Below, piece by piece: positions 17,987 through 26,671 of a DNA stretch of 52,426 bases. The notes beneath the pieces are model-generated. The model worked only from the letters and a program-made list of their open reading frames with translations, did no database searches and had not been told where the DNA came from. Numbering within the stretch: the first letter of the stretch is position 1; every line of letters begins with the position of its first letter. The DNA comes from Acidobacteriota bacterium (GTDB lineage: Bacteria > Acidobacteriota > Blastocatellia > Pyrinomonadales > Pyrinomonadaceae): NCBI GenBank assembly GCA_003223025.1, contig QHXR01000003.1, positions 216,164 to 268,589 on the forward strand. The letters are read 5' to 3'. A program made the translations under genes and the position numbers.

Positions 17987-19501
17987 ATGCAAACACTCGA
18001 CCTCGTAATCATCTTCGGCTACCTGATCGGCATCACGGCGTTCGGGATCTTGTTCTCGGGTAAACAGGAGACGACCGATGATTATTTCGTCGGCGACCGC
18101 AGCGTACCGTGGTGGGCTATCGCGATGTCGATCGTCGCGACCGAGACGAGTACGATCACATTCGTCTCCGTCCCCGGAGTCGCATTTGCGAAAGGCGGCA
18201 ACTTCGAGTTTCTCCAACTCGTGCTCGGCTACATGCTCGGCCGGATCGTCATCTCGCTGATCTTCATTCCGCTCTATTTCAAAGGCGAGTTGCAGACGGT
18301 GTATCAACTTCTCGGTGATCGTTTTGGTAACAAAGTAAAGATGCTCGCGTCGGCGCTGTTCGTCATCATGCGAAATGTCGCCGACGGGGTCCGTCTGCTG
18401 CTGACCGCGTTCGTGCTCGCCGCGGTGTACACGTCGTTCAATCCGGGAGCGGATTCGACGACGATCATCATCGGCTCGATAATTCTGCTCGGCGTCGTCA
18501 TGATCGTCTTCACATTCTACGGCGGGATGGAAGCCGTGATCTGGGTCGAGGTCGTGCAGCTCGTTATTTACATCGGCGGCGCGATCGCCGCAGCCGTCGT
18601 TCTGCTTCAAAATATCGACGGCGGATTTTCGACCGTCATGTCGCTCGGCGAGCAATACAATAAGTTCGCGGTCTTTGATTTCGTCTGGAACTCGGCGAAG
18701 ACATACACATTCTGGGCCGGCATACTTGGCGGATGTTTCCTGACGATGTCGACGCACGGGACCGATCAATATCTCGTGCAGCGTTATCTCTGCACGAAGA
18801 AGCCGTCGTCGGCATCGCTCGCGCTGTTGTCGTCCGGTGCGGTCGTTCTCGCACAGTTCATCGGATTTCTTTTTATCGGCGTACTGCTGTTCGTTTTCTA
18901 CGCACCGTACAATCTCGCGGATTACGGGCAAGCCGGCGTCGCAGGTTCGGGAATTCCGGCGACGATCCCGTTTGCAAAAGGCGATCAGGTATTTCCGAAT
19001 TTCATAACCGAGCACATGCCTGCCGGACTGTCTGGTCTCGTCGTCGCGGCGATCTTCGCGGCGGCGCTTTCGTCGTCGTTAAATTCGATCGCGGCAACCG
19101 CGATCAACGATCTTTACAAACCGTTCGCAAAAGACGCAACGGACAAACAACTGGTGCGTCTCGCGGGTTGGCTGACTGTCATTATTGGCATTGTTCAGAT
19201 CATCGTCGCGATCGGATTTATGAAGTCGGGTGAATCGGCACTCGGGCTCGCTCTGTCGGTCGCGTCCTTGATCAACGGCCCGATCCTCGGCGTATTTCTC
19301 GTCGGAACTTTTCTAAAGAGATCGAAAGAGATCCATGCGCTGATCGGCATGATCGCGAGCATCGCCCTCATGCTTTACATCTTATTGGGTACAAAGATCG
19401 CGTGGACCTGGTACGCACTGATCGGCAGCATGACGACTCTTGTCGTAACATTCATTGCAACGTTAGTCATCCGAAGTTCTAAAAATGAAGTTAGTCTTTA
19501 A
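17987..19501 (+). CDS. Sodium:solute symporter (SSS family), candidate amino-sugar importer
   Basis: The 504-aa protein has about 13 membrane helices beginning LVIIFGYLIGITAFGILF. Family motifs include YFVGDRSVPWWAIAMSIVATE and TSTITFVSVPG near the Na+ site, and the later AALSSSLNSIAATAINDLYKP, typical of SSS/SGLT carriers. It imports a small organic solute with Na+ across the inner membrane. Lying between murQ and nagZ, it is a good candidate for the MurNAc, GlcNAc or anhydro-sugar importer that replaces a PTS. That assignment rests on context only. Confidence 0.92.
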   Translation: MQTLDLVIIFGYLIGITAFGILFSGKQETTDDYFVGDRSVPWWAIAMSIVATETSTITFVSVPGVAFAKGGNFEFLQLVLGYMLGRIVISLIFIPLYFKGELQTVYQLLGDRFGNKVKMLASALFVIMRNVADGVRLLLTAFVLAAVYTSFNPGADSTTIIIGSIILLGVVMIVFTFYGGMEAVIWVEVVQLVIYIGGAIAAAVVLLQNIDGGFSTVMSLGEQYNKFAVFDFVWNSAKTYTFWAGILGGCFLTMSTHGTDQYLVQRYLCTKKPSSASLALLSSGAVVLAQFIGFLFIGVLLFVFYAPYNLADYGQAGVAGSGIPATIPFAKGDQVFPNFITEHMPAGLSGLVVAAIFAAALSSSLNSIAATAINDLYKPFAKDATDKQLVRLAGWLTVIIGIVQIIVAIGFMKSGESALGLALSVASLINGPILGVFLVGTFLKRSKEIHALIGMIASIALMLYILLGTKIAWTWYALIGSMTTLVVTFIATLVIRSSKNEVSL

Positions 19502-19520
19502 TCGAAATTCTGCCCCTTTC

Positions 19521-19623
19521 TTTTCGTGTCTTGTTCGCGTGTTTAGTGTGATTCGTGGTTCCGGATTTATTTCAGTAAGAAGTAACCACGAACCACACGA
19601 AGCACACGAAACAACACGAAAAA
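19521..19623. repeat. Imperfect inverted repeat upstream of nagZ
   Basis: TTTTCGTGTCTTGTTCGCG on the left and its approximate complement GAAACAACACGAAAAA on the right enclose a second pair around GATTCGTGGTTCC / AACCACGAACCAC. It lies between the symporter stop and the nagZ start. The long open frame that crosses it is not part of nagZ. Confidence 0.75.
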
Positions 19624-19631
19624 GGCTGGTC

Positions 19632-21467
19632 GTGAATCTACTTTCGATCTCGATCCTCCTTGCTCACACGACTTCCCTCTCCGCGTCGCCGCGTCTCCAA
19701 GTCTCCGCGTCGCAAACACAAAACGCGTCGCAAAAACTAGAGCCATCTGAGAAGTCCTGGAAGTTCGCCGACAAACGTCTCAAGAAAATGTCCGTCGATG
19801 AAAAGGTCGGGCAGCTTATTCACATCGGCATCAACGCTCGATTCGCGAATCAGGATAGTGCCTTCTTCAAATCTCTTCGTCACGATGTCGTCGATAACAA
19901 GATCGGCGGCGTAATCTTCTTTGGAGCACCGATCTACGAAACAACGATCCTCGCGAATCGGATGCAGGCGCTCGCCGACGTTCCGCTGCTGATGTCGCTC
20001 GATGCGGAAACCGGGATCGGAATGCGGTTCGAAGACGCGACGAACTTCCCTTGGGCGATGGCGGTGACAGCGACCGGCAATCCTGAATATGCACGACGAA
20101 TCGGTGTCGTCACCGGTCGCGAAGCTCGTGCGATCGGGATCCGTCACGTCTATGCTCCGGTCTTCGATGTGAACAACAACGCGGCGAACCCCGTCATCAA
20201 CGTTCGAAGTTTTGGTGAAGCACCCGAGGACGTCGCGAAGTTCGGAACTGCATTCGCCGAAGGAATTCAAAGCGAACGCGTGATCGCGACGGCAAAACAT
20301 TTCCCGGGGCACGGAGATACCGCAGTCGATTCGCATCGCGGACTTCCGATCATCGATTATTCAAAACAGCGTCTCGAACAGACCGAGCTGGTTCCTTTTC
20401 GTAAGGCCGTCGAGGCCGGTATTGGTGCGGTCATGATCGCGCACATCGCGCTACCGCAGATCGACAGCGAAGAGATAAAGCCGCTCAAGAATTTCATTCA
20501 AGGCGATTCCGAAGTCGGAGCGGAGATCGTAAATCAATCGGCGACGATTCCGGCAACGCTCTCGGCAAAAGTGCAGACAGACATCCTGCGAAACGAGATG
20601 GGATTCAAAGGTTTGATCGTCTCGGATGCGATGTCGATGAGCGGCCTGACAATTTATTTCACGCAGGAAGAAGCCGGCGTTCGGGCGTTTCTCGCAGGCA
20701 CCGACATTCTCGAAAAACCGGCGGATGTCGATGCGATGCTCCGGGGTCTGAAAGCCGCGGTAACGTCGGGGCGAATTCCGATGTCGCGTCTAGATGACTC
20801 GGTTCGTCGACAGCTCGCGTGGAAACACGAGCTTGGACTTTTCGAAGAGAGGATGACGCCGATCGACCAGATCGATCGCATCGTCTCGAATGCCGAGACA
20901 ACGGAGCTGACGGACGAGATCGCGACGAAAGCGATCACGCTCGTGCGAAACGATGGCGATAATCTTCCTCTCGATCGTTCGAAGAAAGTCGCGGTGATCG
21001 GGATCTCAAATGGATTTGATCTCGGTGTGATGGGTCCACTAGTTGGTTCTCTTCGATCGAACGGACTGCGTTTCTCGTCGGCTTACATTCAAGAAAATTC
21101 GATACAAGAACAGATCGACGCGGCTAGAAAAGCAGTTCGCGAAGCTGACACGGTCGTCGTCGGTCTTTACGGACGCGTTCGATCCGGTGCGAAGAATAGC
21201 GTCGGTGTTCCCGAGAACGGAGCCGCGATCTTGAGAGAAGCTCTGGCGTCGAATAAGAAAGTGATCGGTATCAGTTTCGGCAATCCGTATATCTTGAGCT
21301 CGTTTCCGGAGCTGAAAACTTACTTAGTCGCCTACGGCGATATGCCTTCGCTCCAACGTGCGACAGCTCGTGCGATTCTCGGAACGCAGGACATCACCGG
21401 CCATCTGCCGATAACCCTGCCGGGATTGTATCCACGCGGGACCGGTATTCAAATGACGAAAAAGTAA
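19632..21467 (+). CDS. nagZ: Secreted GH3 beta-N-acetylglucosaminidase (NagZ-like)
   Basis: The enzyme cleaves terminal GlcNAc from MurNAc-containing wall fragments. The NagZ signature KHFPGHGDTAVDSH lies at about residues 222-235 (Asp-His acid/base dyad), and the nucleophile Asp is in LIVSDAMSMSG (about D332). At 611 aa with a C-terminal GH3_C-type domain it matches the two-domain, secreted Bacillus NagZ rather than the 340-aa cytoplasmic E. coli form. An N-terminal hydrophobic segment (LLSISILLAHTT) supports export. GTG 19632 with AAAGG just upstream is preferred; the longer frame passes through an inverted repeat. A piece of the C-rich octamer repeat is translated just after the signal segment. 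Confidence 0.93.
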   Translation: MNLLSISILLAHTTSLSASPRLQVSASQTQNASQKLEPSEKSWKFADKRLKKMSVDEKVGQLIHIGINARFANQDSAFFKSLRHDVVDNKIGGVIFFGAPIYETTILANRMQALADVPLLMSLDAETGIGMRFEDATNFPWAMAVTATGNPEYARRIGVVTGREARAIGIRHVYAPVFDVNNNAANPVINVRSFGEAPEDVAKFGTAFAEGIQSERVIATAKHFPGHGDTAVDSHRGLPIIDYSKQRLEQTELVPFRKAVEAGIGAVMIAHIALPQIDSEEIKPLKNFIQGDSEVGAEIVNQSATIPATLSAKVQTDILRNEMGFKGLIVSDAMSMSGLTIYFTQEEAGVRAFLAGTDILEKPADVDAMLRGLKAAVTSGRIPMSRLDDSVRRQLAWKHELGLFEERMTPIDQIDRIVSNAETTELTDEIATKAITLVRNDGDNLPLDRSKKVAVIGISNGFDLGVMGPLVGSLRSNGLRFSSAYIQENSIQEQIDAARKAVREADTVVVGLYGRVRSGAKNSVGVPENGAAILREALASNKKVIGISFGNPYILSSFPELKTYLVAYGDMPSLQRATARAILGTQDITGHLPITLPGLYPRGTGIQMTKK

Positions 21468-21468
21468 C

Positions 21469-21524
21469 GTCGTCAACGGACTGGACCGCAGGCAGCCTTG
21501 CCTGCGGTCCAGTCCGTTGACGAC
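21469..21524. repeat. Perfect REP-like hairpin (26-bp stem, 4-nt loop)
   Basis: This is the simplest full unit of the CGGACTGGACCGCAGGCA family. Arms 21469-21494 and 21499-21524 are exactly complementary around loop GCCT. It starts 1 nt after the nagZ stop and may also act as a transcription or mRNA stabilising hairpin. No T-run follows. Confidence 0.92.
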
Positions 21525-21541
21525 ATCCGCGAAAATTCTTT

Positions 21542-22990
21542 ATGACTCAGGCCTGGCAAATAGAAAACTTCCTCGACGTTCGCGACGACCATCTTCACAT
21601 CGATGGTGTCGATGCAGTCGAACTCGCACGCGAACACGGAACGCCGCTATTCGTTTATAGCGAGTCGCGAATTCGTCACAACATCGACCGTCTTCAAAAA
21701 AGCGCATCGGTCATCGATTGCCCACTCAAGATCTGCTACGCGGCGAAAGCGATGTCGACGCTCGGGATCTTAAAGGCGGTAAAAGATTCCGGAATCGATA
21801 TTGAAGTGAACTCCGGCGGCGAACTTTGGAAAGCTCTCAAAGTTGGATTCACCGGCGAGCAGATAATATTCAACGGAACGAGCAAAGAAGTTTGGGAAAT
21901 TGAAAATGCGATCGATGCCGGGATCTATGCGATCCAGGTCGATTCCCTTTTCGAGTTTTCGCTGATCGAAGAAACTGCAAAGCGTCTAAGCAAAAAAGCG
22001 AATGTCAGTCTCCGTCTCGTTCCCGAGATCGAGACCGGAACGCATTCGGGATTGCAGACTGCGCTTCTGACTTCGAAGTTCGGAATGATGCCCGACGAAG
22101 CGTTTGAAGCATTTCGCAAATACAAAGATTCACCCCACGTCGATCTCCGCGGAATTCATCTGCACATCGGATCCCAAAATCCCGAACCACATGCGTACGC
22201 GGATGCATTTCAGATGCTCTTCGAAACTCTGGAGCGGATTTATAAAGAAACCGGAATCAAACTCGGCCACGTAAATCTCGGCGGCGGATTCCCGGTTAAC
22301 TATCTTCGCGATCGAATGCATTCGGCCGAGTTTCCTCGCGAGCAGCTCGAGATGTTTTCCGCCGATTTCGAACCGGCCACCGCTATCGGCGAAGCATGGA
22401 AGTTAGTAAAGAACATCGCAGCCGACGGCGGTTCGACCGAAGTGCTCGATGGCCTAACTCTTTTACTCGAACCCGGCCGCAGCATCATCTCCGACGCCGG
22501 CGTTTGTCTGACGACTGTGAGAAATCACAAAGAAAGGCCGGTAAGTAACGCCGCCGTCCCGGCGGCTGTCGCGGAGGCGTCTCGCCGCCGCGACGCTGGC
22601 GCTACCGATAACTGGTTGCTCACCGACGCCGGCTTCAACATCCTCCTCTCGATGGAAACGTACAAGTGGTACTACCATCTCATCTCGGCCGACAGAGCCG
22701 GGGAGGCTTATGCGTCATCTTACAAACTCGCCGGGCCGTTATGCGATGGCGGCGATGTGTACTTCGATCACGAAGGTCACAATCGCCTGCCGGATCATCG
22801 ACTGCTGCCCGCAAACGTCGAAGCCGGCGAGATCCTCGCGCTATTAAATTGTGGAGCATATTCTTTGGCTCAAGCCTCGCAATACAATGGAAGATTTTTG
22901 CCGCCCGTCGTTTTGATCAAACAAGATGGGTCAGCTGGGTTGATAAGAAGGCGGGAGACTTTTGAAGATTTGATCGGAAGTGATGTGTAA
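21542..22990 (+). CDS. lysA: Diaminopimelate decarboxylase with in-frame palindromic insertion
   Basis: LysA is a PLP enzyme that converts meso-diaminopimelate to lysine. PLP Lys is K69 in CYAAKAMSTLG. Other motifs are HLHIGSQ, LGGGFPVNY (phosphate loop), LLEPGRSII and LNCGAYSLAQAS at the dimer active site. At 482 aa it is longer than usual, partly because about 20 residues (NAAVPAAVAEASRRRDAGAT) are inserted between RNHKERPVS and the conserved WLLTDAGFN strand. The same peptide occurs in the FAD oxidase at 27584-29119. ATG 21542 has no obvious Shine-Dalgarno. Diaminopimelate also links this gene loosely to wall metabolism. Confidence 0.92.
   Translation: MTQAWQIENFLDVRDDHLHIDGVDAVELAREHGTPLFVYSESRIRHNIDRLQKSASVIDCPLKICYAAKAMSTLGILKAVKDSGIDIEVNSGGELWKALKVGFTGEQIIFNGTSKEVWEIENAIDAGIYAIQVDSLFEFSLIEETAKRLSKKANVSLRLVPEIETGTHSGLQTALLTSKFGMMPDEAFEAFRKYKDSPHVDLRGIHLHIGSQNPEPHAYADAFQMLFETLERIYKETGIKLGHVNLGGGFPVNYLRDRMHSAEFPREQLEMFSADFEPATAIGEAWKLVKNIAADGGSTEVLDGLTLLLEPGRSIISDAGVCLTTVRNHKERPVSNAAVPAAVAEASRRRDAGATDNWLLTDAGFNILLSMETYKWYYHLISADRAGEAYASSYKLAGPLCDGGDVYFDHEGHNRLPDHRLLPANVEAGEILALLNCGAYSLAQASQYNGRFLPPVVLIKQDGSAGLIRRRETFEDLIGSDV
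22547..22606. repeat. In-frame palindromic insertion within lysA
   Basis: Sixty nucleotides with internal dyads (GCCGCCGTCCCGGCGGC; GGCGTCTCGCCGCC) encode NAAVPAAVAEASRRRDAGAT. The element length is a multiple of three, and flanking conserved LysA sequence stays in register. The same nucleotide element, reverse-complemented on the chromosome but in the same sense relative to its gene, lies in the FAD oxidase at 28241-28337. Confidence 0.88.
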
Positions 22991-23163
22991 AAAGTGGCGG
23001 CCTTGCTCCCGTATGCGCCAAGTTAAAGCCGTGCTCTGTCTTTGCTCCGTTAGGAGCGAAATGTTCGTATCGATCATTCTCAGATACTTCGCATTTCGGC
23101 TCAAGCCCTTTTTTTGGCTAAAAGCCGGGCTTGAGAAAATCTAACCTCCGGCTTCAGAGAGCT

Positions 23164-23382
23164 GTCAAAACTCCGCCGGGTTTCGCCGCGTTAGCGGTTG
23201 ACGAGTTTAGCCGTGGGTCTTAACCCACGGATCGTAACGTAAACAACATCCGTCGCGTAGCGACGGTCGAATCGTCCGTGCGTCGCTACGCGACGCAATT
23301 TTGTTCCGAGCCTACCGTGGGTTAAGACCCACGGCTAAACTCGGTCAACCGCTAACGCGGTGAAACCCGGCGGAGTTTTGAC
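23164..23382. repeat. 219-nt composite palindrome
   Basis: The outer arm runs GTCAAAACTCCGCCGGGTTT and the end is its complement. Further in are GCGTTAGCGGTTGACGAG and then CCGTGGGTCTTAACCCACGG, each mirrored on the other side, with CGTCGCTACGCGACG units in the centre. The region 22991-23424 contains no credible gene. The 23090-23160 part additionally carries GGCTCAAGCC / GGCTTGAG fragments of other dyads. Confidence 0.88.
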
Positions 23383-23424
23383 ACACTCCCTGGAGCCGTA
23401 GGCAATTCATAAAGCAAAGATCGA

Positions 23425-25020
23425 TCATTCCTGCGACTTTCCTTCCCGGATCTTCCCGGGTATCAAAACCCACGCCACAAGCGAACTAAGCACCGCCAAC
23501 ACCGCAGAAATGATAGTCACAATTCGAAAACCGGAGACAAATGAATTCCGAATCGACTGCGTGATCACCGAAGCTTGATCCGGGGAAACCGCTTCCGGAA
23601 TTTTGATCTCCACTAGCCGAGTCGACTGCGCCAAAAGCTGACCTTGAATCCCCGGTGAGAGCTGCATCGAATTAATTTCCGACACGAACCTTTTCTCAAA
23701 GCTCATCACCAACACAACGCCGAATGCAGCGACTGCGATCAATCCCGCTGTTCGAGAAACTGCATTGTTTATTCCGGACGCGGTTCCGGCGTGCTTCGAC
23801 TCGACGGCTCCCATCACCGTCGTCGTCAACGGGGCGACGGCGATCGACATTCCGAGACTCATCACCATCACTGCCGGAAAATATGTCGTCCAGTAACTCG
23901 CTCCGTCCGCACCCGGCAGAGCGAACAATGCAAAGCCGCACGCCGCAATGAACGGCCCGACCGTGAGAGGCAACTTCGAACCAAATCGATCGACAAGACC
24001 GCCTGCCCATCGGCTTAGCACAAACATCGTGATAATGAACGGAACCAGCGCCGCACCAGCCTTCGTCGGACCGTAGCCCTGCACCTGGATCAGATTGAAC
24101 GGGAGAAAAAACATCAGACCGCTGAGCGCCGCGTAGAGAAAGAGCGTGAGTAGATTCGATCCGAGAAACGCCGGTGACTTAAAAAGCCCGAGCGGCATCA
24201 TCGGATTCTTAATACGTGATTCAATGAAGATGAATCCCGCGATCGACAGCGTTCCGATGATCAGACTTGAGATCACGATCTGACTGCGGAAGCCAAGCGA
24301 ATTCGATTCGATCAGCCCGAACACAAGGCCGCCGAGTCCGATCGTTGCGAGACCTGCTCCTAACCAGTCGACACGCGTCGGGCCGTCGTCATCGCGACTT
24401 TCGGGAACGCGGAAAATGGTGATGAGAAGCACGGCGACGACAAGCGGAACGTTAAGAAAGAATATCCATCGCCACGAGAAAGTCTCGATCAGCCAACCGC
24501 CGAGCACCGGTCCGACACCGGCGGCGATCGCCGTCACGCCCGACCATGTTCCGATCGCACGGCCCCGCTTTTTCTTGCTGAAGTTTGCACTGATCAGCGC
24601 TAGGCTGCCGGGAACGAGCATCGCCGCGCCGATCCCCTGAACGCCGCGTGCGACGATCAACTGATTCGCATCCTGTGCGAGCCCGCAAAGCACCGATGCG
24701 ATCCCGAAAAGTAGAACGCCAAGTGAGAATATTTTTTTGCGACCGAAAATGTCGCCAAGAGATCCGCCCACCAAAATCAGCGCAGACAGCATCAGTGCAT
24801 ACGACTCGACGACCCACTGCGTTTGACCGACCGTCGCGTCGAGATCGCGCTGTAGGATCGGCAATGCGACGTTCACGACCGTTCCGTCTATAAACGAAAT
24901 GCTCGAACCTAGGATCGCCGCAGCCAGCACCCAGCGTCCGATCGATTCGGCGCAATCTTTGACGTCGGTCCGCGATCCGATCACGGCTTCGTCGCACGGC
25001 TGCTTGGCGGAGTTTGTCAC
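23425..25020 (-). CDS. DHA2-family (EmrB/QacA-type, 14-TM) drug:H+ antiporter
   Basis: The 531-aa MFS protein begins with a polar 30-residue tail. Helix 1 contains ISFIDGTVVNVALP, the D-x-T-V-N-V-A-L-P motif diagnostic of 14-TM DHA2 transporters. Motif A is GGSLGDIFGRKK and motif C is AIAAGVGPVLGGWL. It would expel toxic compounds through the inner membrane using the proton gradient. No membrane-fusion partner is encoded beside it. It lies 9 nt downstream of the helical-repeat protein gene on the same strand, so the two probably share a transcript. Confidence 0.93.
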   Translation of the reverse strand: MTNSAKQPCDEAVIGSRTDVKDCAESIGRWVLAAAILGSSISFIDGTVVNVALPILQRDLDATVGQTQWVVESYALMLSALILVGGSLGDIFGRKKIFSLGVLLFGIASVLCGLAQDANQLIVARGVQGIGAAMLVPGSLALISANFSKKKRGRAIGTWSGVTAIAAGVGPVLGGWLIETFSWRWIFFLNVPLVVAVLLITIFRVPESRDDDGPTRVDWLGAGLATIGLGGLVFGLIESNSLGFRSQIVISSLIIGTLSIAGFIFIESRIKNPMMPLGLFKSPAFLGSNLLTLFLYAALSGLMFFLPFNLIQVQGYGPTKAGAALVPFIITMFVLSRWAGGLVDRFGSKLPLTVGPFIAACGFALFALPGADGASYWTTYFPAVMVMSLGMSIAVAPLTTTVMGAVESKHAGTASGINNAVSRTAGLIAVAAFGVVLVMSFEKRFVSEINSMQLSPGIQGQLLAQSTRLVEIKIPEAVSPDQASVITQSIRNSFVSGFRIVTIISAVLAVLSSLVAWVLIPGKIREGKSQE

Positions 25021-25029
25021 TATCTGGAA

Positions 25030-26535
25030 TTATTTCACGGCACGTAATGCTAGAGCTCTCAACGTGGATCTGAGCGAGCTATCGGATTCGATGTCGGCTC
25101 CGGTCTCGTCGGCGATCTGCGCAAGGCTCGCAAGTGCAACGGCCTGCGAGCTGCTGTCGCGCACCTGCGCGATGGTTTCAACACTTTTGATAAAAACCTC
25201 GCGTGCTTTCTCGGTCTCGGAGAACGATGTGAACCTTCGGCCGATCTCGTTGTAGGCAGCGGCACGAAAAGTTAGTTGAGGAACTTCGTCGGCAAGTGCC
25301 GTCGACTCGTCAAGCATCCCGATTGCCGCACCACGATCGCCGTTTTTTTCTTTTGCATCGCTCATTCCGATCAGAGCAAAAACCCGATCGCCGTCGTCCG
25401 CGATCGATCGGAGCGCGTGACGAGCTTCGTCATCCTGGTCGCGGATCGTAAGGATCGCCGCGATCTGCGTCAGAGCCGATGTTCGCTCGGCATCGTTTTG
25501 AATCCCTTCGGCGATCTCTATCGCACGCTCGCCTTTCTCAAACCCGGCGAACTGCGCGGCGATCTGCGTGAACAAGCGAAACTTCGTTCGGCTGTCCCGC
25601 GTCTCGCGTTCGTGCTGCGATGAAAGTACCGCGAATGATTCTTCGAGCGAGTCGATCGCTTCGGTACGATCGTCCTGTTTCCAGAACTCGCGGGAATATC
25701 CGAGAAGCGCCGATGCCATCTGCGTTTTATCCGAAACGATATCGAGCGTGCGGTCGGCAAGCTCCAAACTTCCCGCGTGAACAAATCCCTGAGCGGCGAG
25801 CGACAAGTACATGTCGCGATGCATGCTCTCGATCGTCTCGGCACTCGACTTCGCTTTATCGAATGACTCGATCGCTTTGTCCTTTCGACCGGCGTCGATA
25901 AAACCGTTTCCGATATCACAAAACGCCCGCGACTTTTCCTCGGGCTGCTCGATCTCCTCTGCTTTTTCGATCGCCTTCTCGAGAAATCCGGTTGCCTTTT
26001 CCGCGTCTTCGGCAGCAATACTTTCGAGCGCCATTTCATGAAGTGCTGTTACCGCGGCACCCGGATATGTGATCCCGGCAAGAGTTTCGTTTGCCGCATC
26101 ATGAAGTCCGCGTCTTACTTCGTTCACCGCGATGCCGGCGAGAATTCCGTCGAAATGATCGACCGTGTCCGCGACAGCTCGAGCCTGATCAAACTCGCCT
26201 CGCGCGGCCTGACGCAGAGCGACACGCTCGAATGCCTGCGAGCGGAGCCCCTGATCCTCGATCGCGTTGGCAAGTTGCAGCGCGTACTCGTCGTCGGCCG
26301 TTTCCGCGCATTTTTCGGCGACGAGAGTCAGCAGACGATCACGAGTGTAGGGATCGTCGACGGTATTCGAGAGCTCGGCGGCGAGATCGACATTTTGTTT
26401 TTGAAGATAGAGCGGAACGATCGCAGTCATCGCCTCAGCGTGACCGTCAACGCTAGTAATGCGTTCCGAAAGAAACGCCGCACAAGAAAGTAAGTTGCTT
26501 TCGGCGTCTGTTAGAGAGATGAAATGTTCGGACAT
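25030..26535 (-). CDS. TPR-like helical-repeat protein
   Basis: The 501-aa soluble protein is built of repeated Ala/Glu-rich helix pairs about 33-38 residues apart, for example AKSSAETIESMHRDMYLSLA, ALTQIAAILTIRDQDDEARH and AVALASLAQIADETGADIES. This gives a TPR- or SEL1-like solenoid throughout. There is no signal peptide, membrane segment or catalytic motif. Such proteins usually scaffold protein complexes. It is upstream of, and nearly touching, the MFS exporter gene. ATG 26535 (MSEHFISL) is clear. No specific role can be assigned. Confidence 0.8.
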   Translation of the reverse strand: MSEHFISLTDAESNLLSCAAFLSERITSVDGHAEAMTAIVPLYLQKQNVDLAAELSNTVDDPYTRDRLLTLVAEKCAETADDEYALQLANAIEDQGLRSQAFERVALRQAARGEFDQARAVADTVDHFDGILAGIAVNEVRRGLHDAANETLAGITYPGAAVTALHEMALESIAAEDAEKATGFLEKAIEKAEEIEQPEEKSRAFCDIGNGFIDAGRKDKAIESFDKAKSSAETIESMHRDMYLSLAAQGFVHAGSLELADRTLDIVSDKTQMASALLGYSREFWKQDDRTEAIDSLEESFAVLSSQHERETRDSRTKFRLFTQIAAQFAGFEKGERAIEIAEGIQNDAERTSALTQIAAILTIRDQDDEARHALRSIADDGDRVFALIGMSDAKEKNGDRGAAIGMLDESTALADEVPQLTFRAAAYNEIGRRFTSFSETEKAREVFIKSVETIAQVRDSSSQAVALASLAQIADETGADIESDSSLRSTLRALALRAVK

Positions 26536-26566
26536 CGTATTGTATTCCGCAAATGCGTAAAAACTT

Positions 26567-26644
26567 TTACCGCAGATAAACGCAGATAAAGCAGATCATA
26601 AGAATAGAGTTTTGATCCGCTTTATCTGCGTCCATCTGCGGTTA
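26567..26644. repeat. Inverted repeat, TTAACCGCAGATAA family, second copy
   Basis: TTACCGCAGATAAACGCAGA and downstream TCTGCGTCCATCTGCGGTTAA are complementary with a few mismatches, enclosing an inner AAAGCGGATC dyad. It separates the helical-repeat gene from the HAD hydrolase gene. Confidence 0.85.
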
Positions 26645-26671
26645 ACAAATGCGTCCTATCGAAATAATCGT

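Noticed and set aside
17834-19015. 393-codon minus-strand frame opposite the symporter
   Set aside because: Asp/Arg/Glu-biased shadow of a membrane protein gene, no recognisable domain.
19485-19631. N-terminal extension of NagZ overlapping the symporter
   Set aside because: The stretch is an inverted repeat and would precede the signal segment with about 49 unrelated residues.
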